Shown: positions 37,401 to 52,400 of the stretch, one piece after another
How the letters are laid out: every line of letters begins with the position of its first letter
Numbering within the stretch: position 1 is the stretch's first letter
Assembly: GCA_036583965.1 (NCBI GenBank)
Contig: JAZBQD010000030.1
Coordinates: 113,454,254 to 113,518,253 of the forward strand
Direction of reading: 5' to 3'
From: Prunella strophiata
Lineage: Eukaryota > Chordata > Aves > Passeriformes > Prunellidae
DNA length: 64,000 bases
Program-made: the position numbers and the translations under genes
Notes under the pieces: generated by a model
What the model saw: the letters and a program-made list of their open reading frames with translations, nothing else
Database searches by the model: none
What the model was told of the DNA's origin: nothing

Positions 37401-40400
37401 AGAGCATCTGTTCTGTACACAGCCAGAGAAAAAACCCTTTGTTAGCTGATTTTATACCACACAAATGGAATTTTATAGAGCTGGGAAAATGTATTTGGTG
37501 TTTTGCAGCTTTGTGTTGTCAATATTTCCCTTTATCACAGAATCTTGGGATGGTTTGGGTTGGAAGGGACCCAAAAATCATCTCATGGGCAGGGAACCTT
37601 CCCCTATCCCAGGTGGTGATGGATGAATCTCACTGTACAAAAATAATCAAACCCACTCAATTCTTTATCACTAAAACAAAGTCTCTGTTCACACAGTGGA
37701 AAATTCACCATGGAAATATCTGCAAATATTTAGCTCTGACCAAACAACTGCAGCACCTCTGATTGCAGAATGTTTGTTGTCAGAGGTGTGGAAAGCTAAA
37801 CTGGAAGTCATTTAAGCAAATGTTAAAATCTGAAAGCCAATTTTATCAGTCTGGGAGCTGGAGGTTATCCTAAAAATTCCTACTTTCAAACCAACAGGGT
37901 TAATTTTTATGGGACTGGATGAAGGAAAACAAGAGATGGGACATTCCCTGGATCCCTGGCAGTGCCCAAGGCCAGGCTGGACACTGGGCTGGAGCAGCCT
38001 GGCACAGTGGAAGGTGTCCCTGCCATGGCAGGGGTGGCACTGGATGGGCTTTAAGGTCCCTTCCAACCCAAACCATTCCAGGATTCCATGAGAAAAAACA
38101 ACAAATTGCACACAGGACACCCTGAAATGAATTCCAGACCATCCCACTGAAAATCCTGTGGCTGGAGCACAGTCCCTGCCCTGGAACACTTTGGTGTTTT
38201 ACCATAAAGGAGGAATTAAAACCTCACGTGAGGAATGCAAGATTGAGAAAAGAGGAAAAAGCTCAGCTCAGAAGAGGAAACACCTCCCACTGTGATGGTT
38301 TTTTCCATTTCTTTATTTAAAAAAAAATCCCTCAAAGCAGTTTTCCTCTTCCATTTTCTGGGTGAGTGCACAAATTCAGGGAAATTTGGAGCTGGAAATG
38401 GTGTCTAGGCTGAAGCACAACCTCAACACTTAGTTCACTTTCAGGAACAGCAGGAGATGGATTAATTTTAGTCCTCAATACTTGAATGTTCTGAAAACAC
38501 TCAGTGGAGAGCCTCTCATGAAAAAGAATTGAAAATTAACCTAACACATCTTCTGACAAGACATTCTTAACACAGAATCATTGTAATGAGTAAACAAAAG
38601 AAAAGCTCCCTCATGTAAATTGGTATTTCACAAAAAAACCCCATTAAATTAATTTTAATAAATATAATCATTTTTATAAATATTGCCCTAGATTTATGAA
38701 ATATTGTCAGATCCTGTTTGTTCAAAGAGGAGAATGATGCCATCAAAAATAGGGAAAAAAGGTGTAAAACCAGAGGTCAGATATTGGAATTTCATCTGCA
38801 GTTCCCATTAACTCCCTGCTCCATATTTTTGTCAGATTATACAGAAATATTGGAAAGTATTCAGCTGCTCTCTCACGTTACAGAATTCAAATAGAATTTA
38901 TCTCCAGAGCATGGTTTGGGGAGTCAGGTGAATTATTTAGGAGTCAGAGGAGCTTTAAGAAATTTTTTATTCTTTTCTCTCAGCATTTCTATTTTTAACC
39001 CTCCTCTTCCTCTTCTCTTTTTTTAACTCTCCTCTTCCTCTTCTCTTTTTTTAATCCTCCTTTTCCTCTTCTCTTCTCCTCCAGGGATGAAAACAGAGAG
39101 GAAAGGGTTTTTTTTTTATTTCAGCATTTTTTCAGGTCCCACCATTCATCCCCCTTTAGAAGCTCTTTTATTTATAGAAATCTGACAGAAATTTCTTGAG
39201 AATTCCCTAGAAAATCAAAATACTGGATATTGCTTTAATGACTATGAAATAATTAATATTACCTGTCATAAATTTCTGATCCTTCTTCCAAGCCAGGCAG
39301 CAGCCCAATTACAAAGGCCTGGAGACCAGGCAGGAGGGATTTTTGGAGAGGGAGAAAATATTTCTCATACAAGCCAAGGAGAACAGGTCTCACTGACATT
39401 GCTGCATTTGCCAGCAGAGGGAACAAACCAGAGCTTTAAATTCAAAAGATAGACAAAATGAGAGTTAATTAAAATAGATTGAGATGGTTATGCCTTAGAA
39501 AAATAAATTAAAATTACATGTACAAAAATAAATCCTTGGTGAGCAGTTTTAAAAAAATTGAAATTACCTGTACAAGAATAAATCCTTGGCAAGCCATTTT
39601 GTGCCAATGATTTTAAAGATTATTTCATAGGTTTCTAAAGCCTTTAAGTGCACCCCACTGGGCAGGGCTGGGTGCAAGCACTGGGATAATCTTTTACTGA
39701 TGATCAATCTTCTGGGCAGCAGAGAATATTTCAGGTTACTCTGCAGAGCCTGGGGGAGAAAGGAGAGGAGAAGAAATAGTTATAATGTGAAATATAAAAT
39801 ATCTAATGGCTGTTTATTAAAGCTTGAGGAGAAGGTTGAGAAGGGTTTGAACTCCTAACTGCATTTTGTTACAGCAGAACTCTGCAGCTGAGTTTTGATT
39901 TGGGATCAGCCATGGAAAAGTTGGAAAAGCTTGGTCTAGGAGTCTGCTTAGAGGAGGGAAAAGGAACAGGATTGGGACAGGGTATCCCTTTATCCCAGAT
40001 TACCCCATCTCCAGGGGGAAAGATAAGTGAAAAGAAGAGCATCTCAGCTTTTAGGGAATAAAGGAAGAATTCAAGATTTCTCTTTCCTCATAAATTCTCA
40101 CTTCATGGATGGAATTGTGGAATGGGTTTGAAGGGATCTTAAAGATTATCTTTGTTCCAGCAGCCTTCCACAATCCCAGGATGCTCCAAGCCCTGTCCAG
40201 CCTGGCCTTGGACACTTCCAGGGATGAGGAGACCACAGATTCCCTGGAAAACCTGTGCCAGGAGCTCCCCTCCCTTGCAGAGAACAAATTTTTGCCAATA
40301 TCTGAAACAAAAATAACAAACTCTCCAACCAAAGCAGAGATGATTAAATGGGATAAAAGGCTCTGGGCTGGAATTCTCTGTGGTTACATCCACTGAGTTG

Positions 40401-43400
40401 GATAAATCACTGCAAGCATGTACAAGTAAAAGATGTTTAGGACAGGAAGTATTTAAATAAGATTTGAAAAATTTTAGAAAAATTTTAGAAAAAACTATGC
40501 CTCTCTTCTTGGGAAAGGGAACTCATTTCCTTGAGCCACCAGAGCATTTCAGCAGGGAAAGAAATCAGTTTTCTCTTAATGTCAGAGACAATCAAAAAGA
40601 AAATTTGCAAGTCAAGGGCAATTCAGGCTTTGCTCAATGGGCAAACACAAACAGATGTGTTGGAGTTCTGGCTGCTGAGAATTTCAGCACTTCCCACTGC
40701 ATCCAAACCTGGATCCCAGCCCTGGGAGGAGCTGGAGCTGCTGCAGAGAGCCCAGAGGAGGCTCCAGGATGAGCAGAGGGATGGAGCAGCTCTGCTGGCA
40801 GGAAAGGCTGGCACAGCTGGCATTGTTCACCTGCACAGGAGAAGCTTTGGGCTGAGCTCAGGGTGGCCTTGCAGGGCCTGGAGGAGCCCCAGGGAACCTG
40901 GAGAGAGACAATTTCCAGGGCATGCAGGGACAGCACACAGGGAATGGCTCCCAGTGCCAGAGGGCAGGGCTGGATGGGATCTTGGGAATGAGAAATTGTT
41001 CCCTGGCAGGGTGGGCAGGGGCTGGGATGGAATTGCCAGAGCAGCTGTGGCTGCCCCTGGATCCCTGGCAGTGCCCAAGGCTGTTGGAACCCTGGCTGCT
41101 GAGAATTTCAGACTTTCTGTGCTGCCAGGCACTGCCCCCCAAGAGAACACTGCACTGACCTGAGGCCATGGAGAAGGCTTCCAAAATTCAATAATAAAAC
41201 TGAGATTTAGGTGTGGAGTTTGAATAGAAGTGTGTAATGTCACAGGGTGGGAAACTCAGAGTTTAAGGGTTTAGAATACAGGAATAGATAGAAAGCAAGA
41301 TGGAGGTTTTAGGGTGGAGGCTGCTCCTTCTTCTTCACCTCCTTCTCCGTGGGTTTGGGTGGTTTTGTGTCATTGGATAAAAAAGTCCCCATTGTGGGCA
41401 TGGGTGGTCGGTTCTTGGGTTAAAAGTGAAAATAATTGAGGTGTCATTTCTTCATTAGACAGTTTAGCCTTAAAAGACCTTGTGACAAGAGATATTTAGC
41501 CATTTTGTGCCTGGTTAATGACAGACTGCAGAACTCACTGCTGAGACTGTAACACAGATAAGAAATAATGAACATCTGAATGTGAACTATGGTCTCAAGT
41601 GCCTTCAACCGTGACCTCAACAGAGGTAGAAAAACGAAGCTGAAAACCAGCACAGATGTTCCAGAGCCCATGAAGATTTGGGATATTTTTAGGCAAATTC
41701 TTGTCTCTTCCCAAAATTAAATCATGGCTTTCTCCTATGGAATTATTTTCAACTTGAGGTTCTTCAGTTTTGCTTGGAAAAGCAGCAGAAAGTGGAACAA
41801 CCTTTCCTGGAATAAACCTACACCAGGTGACTTTAACCTGAGCACTCCTCAGCAGGAAGGGGAGGAGATAAAATCCTTTTAGTGAGAGCAGCTGGCAGGA
41901 AATTTACCCCAGAAGAATAAAAGGTTGAGAGTTTACAACAGCAGCAAACAGAAATGTCAGCCCATCCTGGCAGACACAGATGTCACCCAGAGCCACTTCA
42001 TTTCCCTCCTCCTGTCCCCAGCACAGGCAGAGCTGCATTTAATGGGTGATAAAAACCAGAATCCAAAAAGAAACCTTTATTTCACATATTTGTGGAGTCA
42101 CTTTTTTTATACCTTTTATATTTGGACCTTATGTGGTACATGAGGAATATTATTTCAACATTAAAACCCTTAAGAGTTGTAAGAACTGTGAAGATTTCTG
42201 GAATTTCTGGAAGCTGGACTTTGAAACTTTCTATTTATACAGCTTGGCATGTATTTGCCCACACCCTCTCTGTATATTTAGAGACAGAAAAGGAGTTAAT
42301 TATGAAAAAGCAGGCCAGTGATAAATTGTGATCATTTACTTGTGGGGAGTTTTGGAAGGAAGTTGAGATGGGATTTTTAAAATATTTTTGATGATATGGT
42401 TTATTTTTTAATTTTTTACATCAGTAGGAAGGGTGAATTTGGTTTACATTGTTACAGTATGGTTTAGAAGGTTACAAGACTTTAGTTATAAGACTTTTTA
42501 AAGAGTTATTGACTAATAAAACACTGTTAATAAAGATATTTATGTTTTTGACTTAATTTTTAAATATTTTGTTTTATGGACTTATATTACAATGTAAGTT
42601 TTCTTAGTTAATTATGTTTTGACACATAAACTAATAGTATTGTATTTTAAATTCTTTCATTACTTTTGCAGTTACTTTATTTTTTCTATATTTTAAACTT
42701 TAAAACTCTAAACTTTTTTTTACTTAGTTTAACGTGTTTTTGATCTAAATTATAAATTTCAATTTTTGCTTTTAGCACCTAAGTTTGGAAGCCTTTTCCA
42801 AGGTTTCAGATTAAATCTTGTGTTTAATTCTAAGCTTTGGTTTAGAGGCTCAAATTTCTGAGAGTTTTTTGTATTTCGGATTCTAACAGCAAATATTTTC
42901 CCTCTCAGTGTTCTGACTGAACAAATACCATCTTAATATTCCAATATTTAAATATCAACCAGGCAGAAAATGGAAATATTCACTGGTTGTTCCACAGAGC
43001 ATCAGCTCCACCACAGCAATAATGGCTTCAACATTTCCTAAGGATTTGAAGAAAATAAGAACCTTCCCCAGACATCAGGAATAATGATATTTAATGATAA
43101 ACTCAATATTTAGAATCAGGGAATGGTTTGGAAGGGAACTTTAAGATCACCCAGGGCTGGGCAGTGACATCTTCCACTACCCCAGGGTGCTCCAAAGCCC
43201 ATCCCCAACCCCCTGGGACACTTCCAGGGATCCCCAGAACCCTCCCAGCCAGGAATTCCTTCCCAATATCCCATCTTATTAAAAATTCCCACTTGTTCCT
43301 GATAACTGGCACACCAAAGAGATCATACACTGAATTTTATGAAAATTTTGATAGCCAGTGTGGTGATTTTAGCTTGAAACTGGAAGGAAATATTAATTCT

Positions 43401-46400
43401 ATGTAGTGGTTTTGGTTTGCTAATTTAAGATTTCTTTAATTTTAAGATGTTTTGATTTAATGTATTAAAGAGTGAGGTATGTTTTTGTGTTGGTTAACTA
43501 CCCATGTACTTCTTTTTTGTTGTGAGGTAGGAAGATAGGATTAGGAGAAAGGTAAAGTTGGTTTAAAACTTTAAAAGGGTATAAAGAAAATTTTATTAGT
43601 AGTAACTAAAAGAAAAAAAGTAGTAAGAAAGAAAATAAATATTTTAGAACACTTCTTTTTCTCCTACAATCTTTCTTTTTTCACTGATAATGTAAAGACA
43701 CAAAATTTAAAATTTTCAGTTGGTTTACTAATTTTAAAATAGTAAAGTAGTAAACTATTCCCTAGTTTACTTAGGGAGAGAAGCTTGTCTTGTTAATGTT
43801 ATGGAGACTTCTCCACAAGAGGAAAAAAAAAGTTCTCTTGTGTGTCTTAATTAATTAATTAATTAATTAATTAATTAATCATGGGGGCACAAGATTACTT
43901 TGTTCACAATTGGAACAAAGAAAAGAGTGCTGTGGTCTCATTATTTTTACCTTGGGTGGCCACAGCTGAGGGTCTGGGTTTGTCACCTGGAGTGTTGGCT
44001 TAGCCAGCAGGCAAATGTCACCTCCTCTGCCCTCAGTGACCTGCTTGGTGACACTGACACTGCCAGGCACTCAGCATTGCAAAACCAAGCAGCAACAGAG
44101 TTTTTACTGCTTGCCCATGGACATGTTGTCAGACAATGCCCTTCTCCTGACCCAGACATGGGGCAACTGAGAGGTGTTTGAAAAACTTTTATTCTGTTTC
44201 TAGTCTCATGAGAAGGGTGAGACAATACAGATGTTATAATTCACACCATCACAATCAGAAACCAATTATTTCCTCACAACGTGGACAGCAGCTCTTTGCA
44301 AGGTGCTAGAGAGCAAAAAGAGGAAGTTTATTGAATTCTGACTCCATTTATAGTTTTCTGAAATGCCAGTGTCATTGGAGGGTGACAGTGCCACCTCCTC
44401 AATGCCACTGGACAACCCAACAGTCCATCAAGTTGCTCTTCCCCCATGGAGGAAGACAAAACAATAAGTTATTTACAAAAAGTGTGTGAGAAAGTTCTGC
44501 ACAAGAATGTAAACATCAGAAGGCTTTAGAGAAACTTAAAAAATCAGGGTGACACAATACACTTGTAAGTGTTTCTTGGTCTATCAGCTTTAGCCACACC
44601 ATGCTGTAAATGCCTTAAAGCCAGTTATCTGAAATTACCCCTCATGGGTCCTACAATGCATCTTTCACAGCTCTATTCCTCCAAAGTATCCTGTATTATT
44701 TGCAAGGTCATCCTTTGAAACTTGTTTCCAGCTCCATTTCAACATCTGTCCCATCCCATGGCATTCCTCAGTCAGCATTTCTCACCTCCAGGTTTGCACA
44801 CAGGTGCACACTGGGTGAGCTTTCTGCCAGGCTTTGAGAATTCCCTACAAATCCATTGCCCACACATGGCTGCCAAGACTTGGAAGGGATGTGCTGCCTC
44901 AACCTTTCCTCACCCTCAGAATCCATCCACACAAGCTGAGGGAGCAAGTAAAGGAATTAAAAATTGAGAACTCAAATTGGATCAATGAATTTTCGGACAA
45001 GTGGGGGTTGACAGGATGGATTTCACTTTTTGTTGAAGGAATTTTTTGGGTTGTAATCATTGTTTTTATAGCTTTATTCATGTTTCCCTGTTTAGTTCAG
45101 TGTCTGCAGAGGTCCATTGGGGAAGTCTTCATTGTAAGAAAAAACAGAGGAGTTGTGGAATCCTTTGAACCCTTCAGAGAAATCACCCTGGAAGAATAAA
45201 CCATAGAGTCTCGACCTAGGCTGAAAGAGAAGACTTCCCCATGGAGCCTCACAACACCAGCTCCTTTCCCCAAAATGCCCCAAATTCTCCTGGTTTCTCC
45301 TCTCCCTGTTCCCTCATTGGTTCTGGTATTTCTGGTGCCCAGCCCCCTCTTCCCTGTAGGGCAATGCCCTTTGTGCCATCCCATACTTCACCTGGTGCCC
45401 ACCCCATGGTTGGTCTTTTGTCCCTGATTTCCCTTGGGATTGCTGGAACCTTTATAAAACCTTTAAATCTTTATTTATCACACAAAAGGCCTTTCTGCCA
45501 TGGTGAGTGTGGTGTGTTGCTGCTACACCTAAAACCAGAGCAGCAGCAAAACTTCAAAGCAAACCAAAACCCAGCAGTGTGTGGATTTTGCTTTGCCTGA
45601 ATTCCTCCCCAGGCAGCTTTTCCACAGGAGAATTAGGGAATTCTTTGGGAATTAGGGAGCAGCATCCACCATCCAAACCCACACTGCTACACCTGATCTC
45701 CAGCAGGTTCAGGGATTTTAAACCCAATTCCAAGATTTTAGAAGGTTGTGGTTGCCCCAAGAGCCCTCCCTGCTTCTTTGCTGGAAGGTTCAGGTTCTTC
45801 TCAGCTTCTCCAGAACTGCAGCTCCAAGGATTTTAAAAGGTTTGAAAGGCATTCATCAGCAGAGGGATCTCAAAGTGTTCACTGAAATAAGAGTGAGGTG
45901 AGAATAGACAGATTTTTAAATGCTAATTAATCTCCTCCAGCTGACAGGCAAAGTGGAGAAGTTGGATTTTTAAATATCCTGAGCTTCCATGAGAGAAAAA
46001 AGAACAAAGAATCAGGACCCAGGAATGCTGAATTATAACTCTGGCTGGTAGAGGTGAATAAACACCAGATCCCATCCCCCCACCTTTTTTTTCCAACACT
46101 AAGACCTAAGGATGCTCAGAATTTCTCTGAAATTTGGCTATAAAAATACAGAATTGTCTACAAAAGGAAAACTTGCTATTTTTTGCACCTGTGCCTTAAA
46201 ATTAAACCACAAGTACAGAGGAATATTTGCATTTCCTCTGTTCCTGGTTTAATTTCTTCTGCACTAGAAATGTGTTAAAAATGATAAAACCTCCATGCAA
46301 ATTAAGTAAATATTTTTATTTCCATCGCTAGAATTCCAGGAAAAGGCAACATCAATTTCTAAGATTATCTTCAATTAGGAAATACCTAATAATATAATTG

Positions 46401-49400
46401 AAGTAAATATTTTTATTTCCATCACTAGAATTCCAGGAAAAGGCAGCATCAATTTCTAAGATTATTTCAATTAGAAAATACCTAATAATATAATTCATAA
46501 TTCTTGTTAATATATAATAATATAATACATAATTCTTGTTTAAACAACAGTGGTTGTGAGGAGTGGGGGAGAAGAAGAACATGTGATTTTTATTTTCCAC
46601 TGATTCATTTTCCAAGTTAAAAAAAAAAATTCCAAACAGAACTCCAGCTTCTATAGAAATACCATGAATAGAATGAATTTTAAAATAGGAGAATTCATTT
46701 TAAAATTGGTTGTAAGGAAAGTAGGAGCTGGAGTTGTATTAAAAAATGGGAGAAAAGATGTATAAAATACCCCAAATCCTGCACATTGCATTTGTCCTTT
46801 GGGTTTGGGGAAAAAAACAAAGGAACTTGTCAAAAGCAGAAATAAGATTTGTGCTGAGCACGGATCTGTGAGTGAGCCAGGAGCTGGTGCAGAGCCCTGG
46901 ATGTGAGAGGTCTCATGGGAAACAAGGGGTTAATTAATTAATTAATGGTGGGCTCATTAAACCCTGCCCAGCTGAACCCTCCTCTGGTGTCCCTCAGGAA
47001 CGGCCACACTGGGACACTGAGGGGGACAATGAGAGGGACACTTAGTGTGGGACACTGAGTGTGGGACAATGAGTGTGGGACAATGAGCGTGGGACAATGA
47101 GCAGGGGACAATGAGCGGGGGACAATGAGTGTGGGGGACAATGAGAGGGACAATGAGAGGGACAATGAGAGGGACAATGAGAGGGACACTGAGTGGGGGA
47201 CACTGAGAGGGACACCGAGGGCGGGACAGTGACTGGGACACTGAGAGGGACACAGAGTGTGGGACAATGAGTGGGGGACAATGAGCGGGGGACAATGAGT
47301 GTGGGGACAATGAGAGGGACAATGAGAGGGACAATGAGTGGGGGACACTGAGAGGGACACCGAGGGCGGGACAGTGACTGGGACACTGAGAGGGACAATG
47401 AGTGTGGGACAATGAGTGTGGGACAATGAGTGGGGGACAATGAGTGGGGGGACAATGAGTGGGGGACAATGAGTGGGGGACAATGAGTGGGGGACACTGA
47501 GGGGGACACTGAGGGGGACACTGAGGGGGACACTGAGGGGGACACAGAGTGTGGGACACTGAGAGGGACAATGAGTGGGGGACACTGGGTGTGGGACAGT
47601 GATGTGACACCGGGTGTGTGACAGTGATGTGACACCGGGTGTGGGACAGTGATGTGACACTGAGTGTGGACAGTGATGTGACACTGAGTGTGGACAGTGA
47701 TGTGACACTGAGTGTGGGACAGTGACTGTGACACCGAGTGTGGGACAGTGATGTGACACTGAGTGTGGGACACTGAGTGTGTGACACCGGGTGTGGGACA
47801 GTGATGTGACACTGAGTGAGGGACAGTGATGTGACACTGAGTGAGGGACAGTGATGTGACACCGGGTGTGGGACAGTGATGTGACACTGAGTGAGGGACA
47901 GTGACTGTGACACCGGGTGTGGGACAGTGACTGTGACACCGAGTGTGGGACAGTGATGTGACACCGAGTGTGGACAGTGATGTGACACTGAGTGTGGGAC
48001 AGTGATGTGACACTGAGTGTGTGACACTGGGTGTGGGACAGTGATGTGACACCGAGTGTGTGACAGTGACTGTGACACCGAGTGTGGGACAGTGACTGTG
48101 ACACCGAGTGTGGGACAGTGAGTGTGGGACAGTGATGTGACACCGGGTGTGTGACAGTGATGTCACACCAGGCGCTGTCACTCCCCCAGTGAGGCAGCAC
48201 TGTCAGCAGCTCCGGGGTTGGCTCCCTGTCCCCTCAGACAGAAGTGGCATTTGGGGACATCGCTGCACCCCGGAGCTCCTGAGGCACGAGGAGCCTCCAG
48301 AAGCAAAAATTCCCAGATTGGTTTCTGTTGGAAGTTGGATTTTGAAAAAAAGCACTTTGAAATCGCGGAGTAAAGGTTAAAAGTTGGGTTTACAGAGTTA
48401 TTTTATATCCAAGGATAAAAATTTATATAATATATACAAATAATTTATAATTTATATTTAAAAATTTATATATAAAAATTTAAATTATATATGTATATGA
48501 ATTTATTTATAATATATAAAAAATAATATAATTTTTAAAATCCAAGGATAAAAAAGCAATTTGAAAGCTTCAAAAATTATATAATAAATATATATAAATA
48601 CTTTAGAATTTAATGTTAAATAATTTAATATAAAAATAGAGTAATTTATATATATAATAAAATTTCTTTATAATACATAAAATTTATATAATAAATATAA
48701 AATTTTTATGCAAGGATAAAAGCAGTTTGAAATTTATATGATAGATATAAAAATTATAATTTAATATGAATAGTTTATATATTATTTAAGTAATTTATAT
48801 ATAGAATTATTTATAATATATAAAAATTTATATAATAAATATTTAAAAATTATCCAAGGATAAAAAGCAGTTTGAAAGTTTAAAATTTATATAATAAATA
48901 TATAAAGTAATTTATAATTTTATAGAGAAAAAAAAATCTTATATATATATATAAAAAATATATATATAATAAATATAAATTTTTTAATCCAAGGATAAAA
49001 AGCAGTTTGAAAGTGCTCTTTTAGAGCAAATAACACTGAAATTCCTGAATGGATTGGCTTGGAAAGGACATTAAAGATCATTTTATTCCAACTTGGCCAT
49101 GCCAGGGCCACCTTCCACTGTGCCAGGCTGGCCTTGGGCACTGCCAGGGATCCAGGGCAGCCACAGCTGCTCTGGCAATTCTCTGCAGGGCCTCACCACC
49201 ACAAATTTCAGGGATTTTTTACAACCACTCCTTTCCTTATTTCCCTACAAAACCAAAATTCAGTATTTTCTACTCCTCAGTTCTTCATTTTGCCAATTAT
49301 CAACTTCTTGAGTTGATATTTATGGAAAACACATCCCAATAATTTGGCTAAAACACCCAAATGCAAACTGAGCATTTGGGATTTTCCTAACTTCCAGCAT

Positions 49401-52400
49401 ATTTTTATCTTCTTCATTGCCTGAAATTCCCCACACATGAACATTTTATATAGATTTGTTATTTGTTTATACCCTGAATACAGTGACAGGCATTTTGGGT
49501 ATAAAAATAATATTACAAGCATTGTTGCATTGACAAACCCACCCATACTGAATCAGCAGCTATTTTTAAATTTAAAAGTTTAAACTTAAAAATAAAGTTT
49601 AAACATCCCTCCACCCTAGCAGCCTTTTTATCAAAGTATGAAATTATTTTTTACTGAAAAATGAAGCTGAAACCTCTTTAAAACACTGACATCCATATTT
49701 ACTGCCTGTTTCATGCACCTGCCCATTTATATTCTTATTGAAATATAATATTTATATTCTAATATTAGAATATAATATTTATATAAATGTTACATATAAA
49801 TATTAATTATATAAATATTGGAACATAATATTTATATTCTAATATTAGTTATCTAAATCTTAGAATATAATATTTATACTCTAATATTTTAATTCTTTAT
49901 ATAATATTTCCATATTTGCATCTGCCCATTTATATTCTTATTAGAAATATTATTTTCCACTGTTTCTCATTTACCATCATGATCTATTACACCCACATTA
50001 TTCAAAATAATCCCCCAAAATCTTTCCTTTATAAGTTTGGGGTGTAAAATAAATGAGCAAATTCTGCCAATTCTCTCATGCTCACACCTGGTACCTGCAG
50101 TTTTTAATTCTGAAGGGGAGATTCATCTCAGAAACCCAAAAATCAGCCCCAAAAAAAGGGGTAAAACTGCAGCAACTCCTCAGGCTCCCCATAACACCCA
50201 CAAGGAACACACACAATCCCAGGACATTTCTCTGACCTACTTTAAGCAAGAGTTGAGTCACAAAACAAAAAAATAAATAAATAAATCCTTTTATTCCTCT
50301 GCCTGCCTCAAAGCAACTCAAGGTGAAGCTGTCTGTAATGAAATGTCAAGTCACATAAAGCTCATCTCCCTTAAAAAACAAAATAAAAATAAAATAAAAT
50401 AAAATAAAATAAAATAAAATAAAATAAAATAAAATAAAATAAAATAAAATAAAATAAAATAAAATAAAATCTCTGCAGAGTTGCAAACTGAGCATTCAGA
50501 TGTTGTTTCCCTGGTTCTACAAGTCACCAGGAAATATTATTTTAAGCTGTAGAAGCAACAGAGGAACTCAGAACCAAGCTCCAGTTTATCCTAGAGATCA
50601 TGGAGGCTGGAAGAGATTTTAAGATCATCAAGGGACAACAGAGAAGCAGCAGAGTTGTTTCTCTTCACCAAGCTCCATTTTTTATCTCATTTTTAAGGGG
50701 ATATTTTAAGGGATCCTTTCTTCTCTCCTTTGCTACCTCTGACCCCAGTTCTGTTAGAAAACATCAAAATATTCTTCTAGAATAGTTTAAATATGCTTAG
50801 GTTTGGATCAATCCCCTGATACAGAAAAGAAATCACAGCTCTGTAACAAAATATTTTACATTTCTGAAGGACATCTGCATCTTGCTTTTTCCAGACCTTG
50901 GATTACCTGGAGGGTGATGCCACTGAGCTTTAGGAAAATAAGAGAATGTTTGTGTCTCAAGAGTGCCTGCAGCAGAAAAAGGCTCAAAAAAAAAATATTA
51001 CACCCATGTGGTGTAATAATCTGTAATAATCTGTAATGCAGATTTCACACTACTCTGGAAAAGAACTTCTTGATTTCTTGTGTTTTGTCCTTCCCTTTCT
51101 CAGCATTTTCATGGGGGTTAATCTCAGTTATCCCTGCACACAAAAACCCCCAGGATCTTTCATACAGCCACGTGTAGCTTGTAAAAACAATTTTATCACT
51201 GATCTCCTTCCTGCTCGTCCACCTCCAGCACTGAGGTTTTCCTGCCAGAAGCACCTCCCCCAGCCCTGATAAAACTCAACAATAATATTTATATTTCAGG
51301 CATGTCAGAGAGCAAATAATGCCAGGAGTTCAGGGAATGGTTACTTGTTGGAAATCTGAAATACAAAAAATTCAGAGCTTTGGGCCTGGAAGTCAAAGCT
51401 TAGAATTAAACCCAGGATCTGATCTGAGACCTTGCAAAAGGCTCCCAAACTTAGATGCCAGAAGCAAGAATGTAAATTTATAGTTCAAAGCAGAGAAAGG
51501 TGAAGCTAAGTAAAAAGAAAGTTAAAAGTTTTAAAGTTTAAGATATAAAAAAATAAAAGTAACTACAGAAGTAAACAATGAAATTAAAATGCAGCACTGT
51601 AGGTTTGTGTGTCATAATATAATTAACTAAGAAAGCTTACAGTGTAGCATAAGTCCATAAGACAAAATATTTAAAGATTGAGTCAAAACCATAAATATCC
51701 TTATTAACAGTGTTTTATTAATCAATAAATCCTTAAAAAGTCTTGTAACTAAGGGTGATGTGACTTTCTAAACTATACAGTAATAATGTGAGCCAAACTC
51801 ATCCTTCTTACCTATATAGAAAAATAAAAAATAAACCCCATAATCAACAACAACTCAAAAATCCCATCTGTAACTCATTCAAAACTCCTTCAAAAATCCC
51901 CATAAATCCTCCAAAAATCCCCACAGTTACTGACATCTTATTTTCCTTCCCCTGCCACCTCCCTCCTGGTTTTCAGACAACAGACAGGGATGAACACTGG
52001 GGAATGATTTGCTCCACCAATTCCTAAGCTCCTAAAAAGATTAAATCCATAAAACCCCAGAGCAGATGGGCTCTGGATCAGCTGAAAGCTTTTCCTTTGG
52101 TTCCTGCCTTGCTGCCACAGATTTTGGCAATTCTTTACCTGAAGAAGAGCTCAGGTAGGTGCTCAGTGCTCATCTAGGTCAAGATAAAAGATCAAAGCCT
52201 TCCTCTCACTCTCATTATTTCATATTTTCCCATTTTGAAGGCCTCTGGCTCATGATGAGAGCCTGAATCATGATGAAAAACTGAAGGCAGAAATGTGGAA
52301 CTCCTGTTCCAAAACAACATTTCTGTCTCTCTCCATGGTCATACAAAAGACCCCAAATTTCCCCAAATCCAAGGGGAGGGCACAGCCAAGGAAATGTGAC

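Noticed and set aside
46938..48200. Three overlapping minus-strand frames of 373-420 codons
   Set aside because: All three phases of a minisatellite are open at once, with no start context and only repeat-derived His/Ser/Pro patterns.
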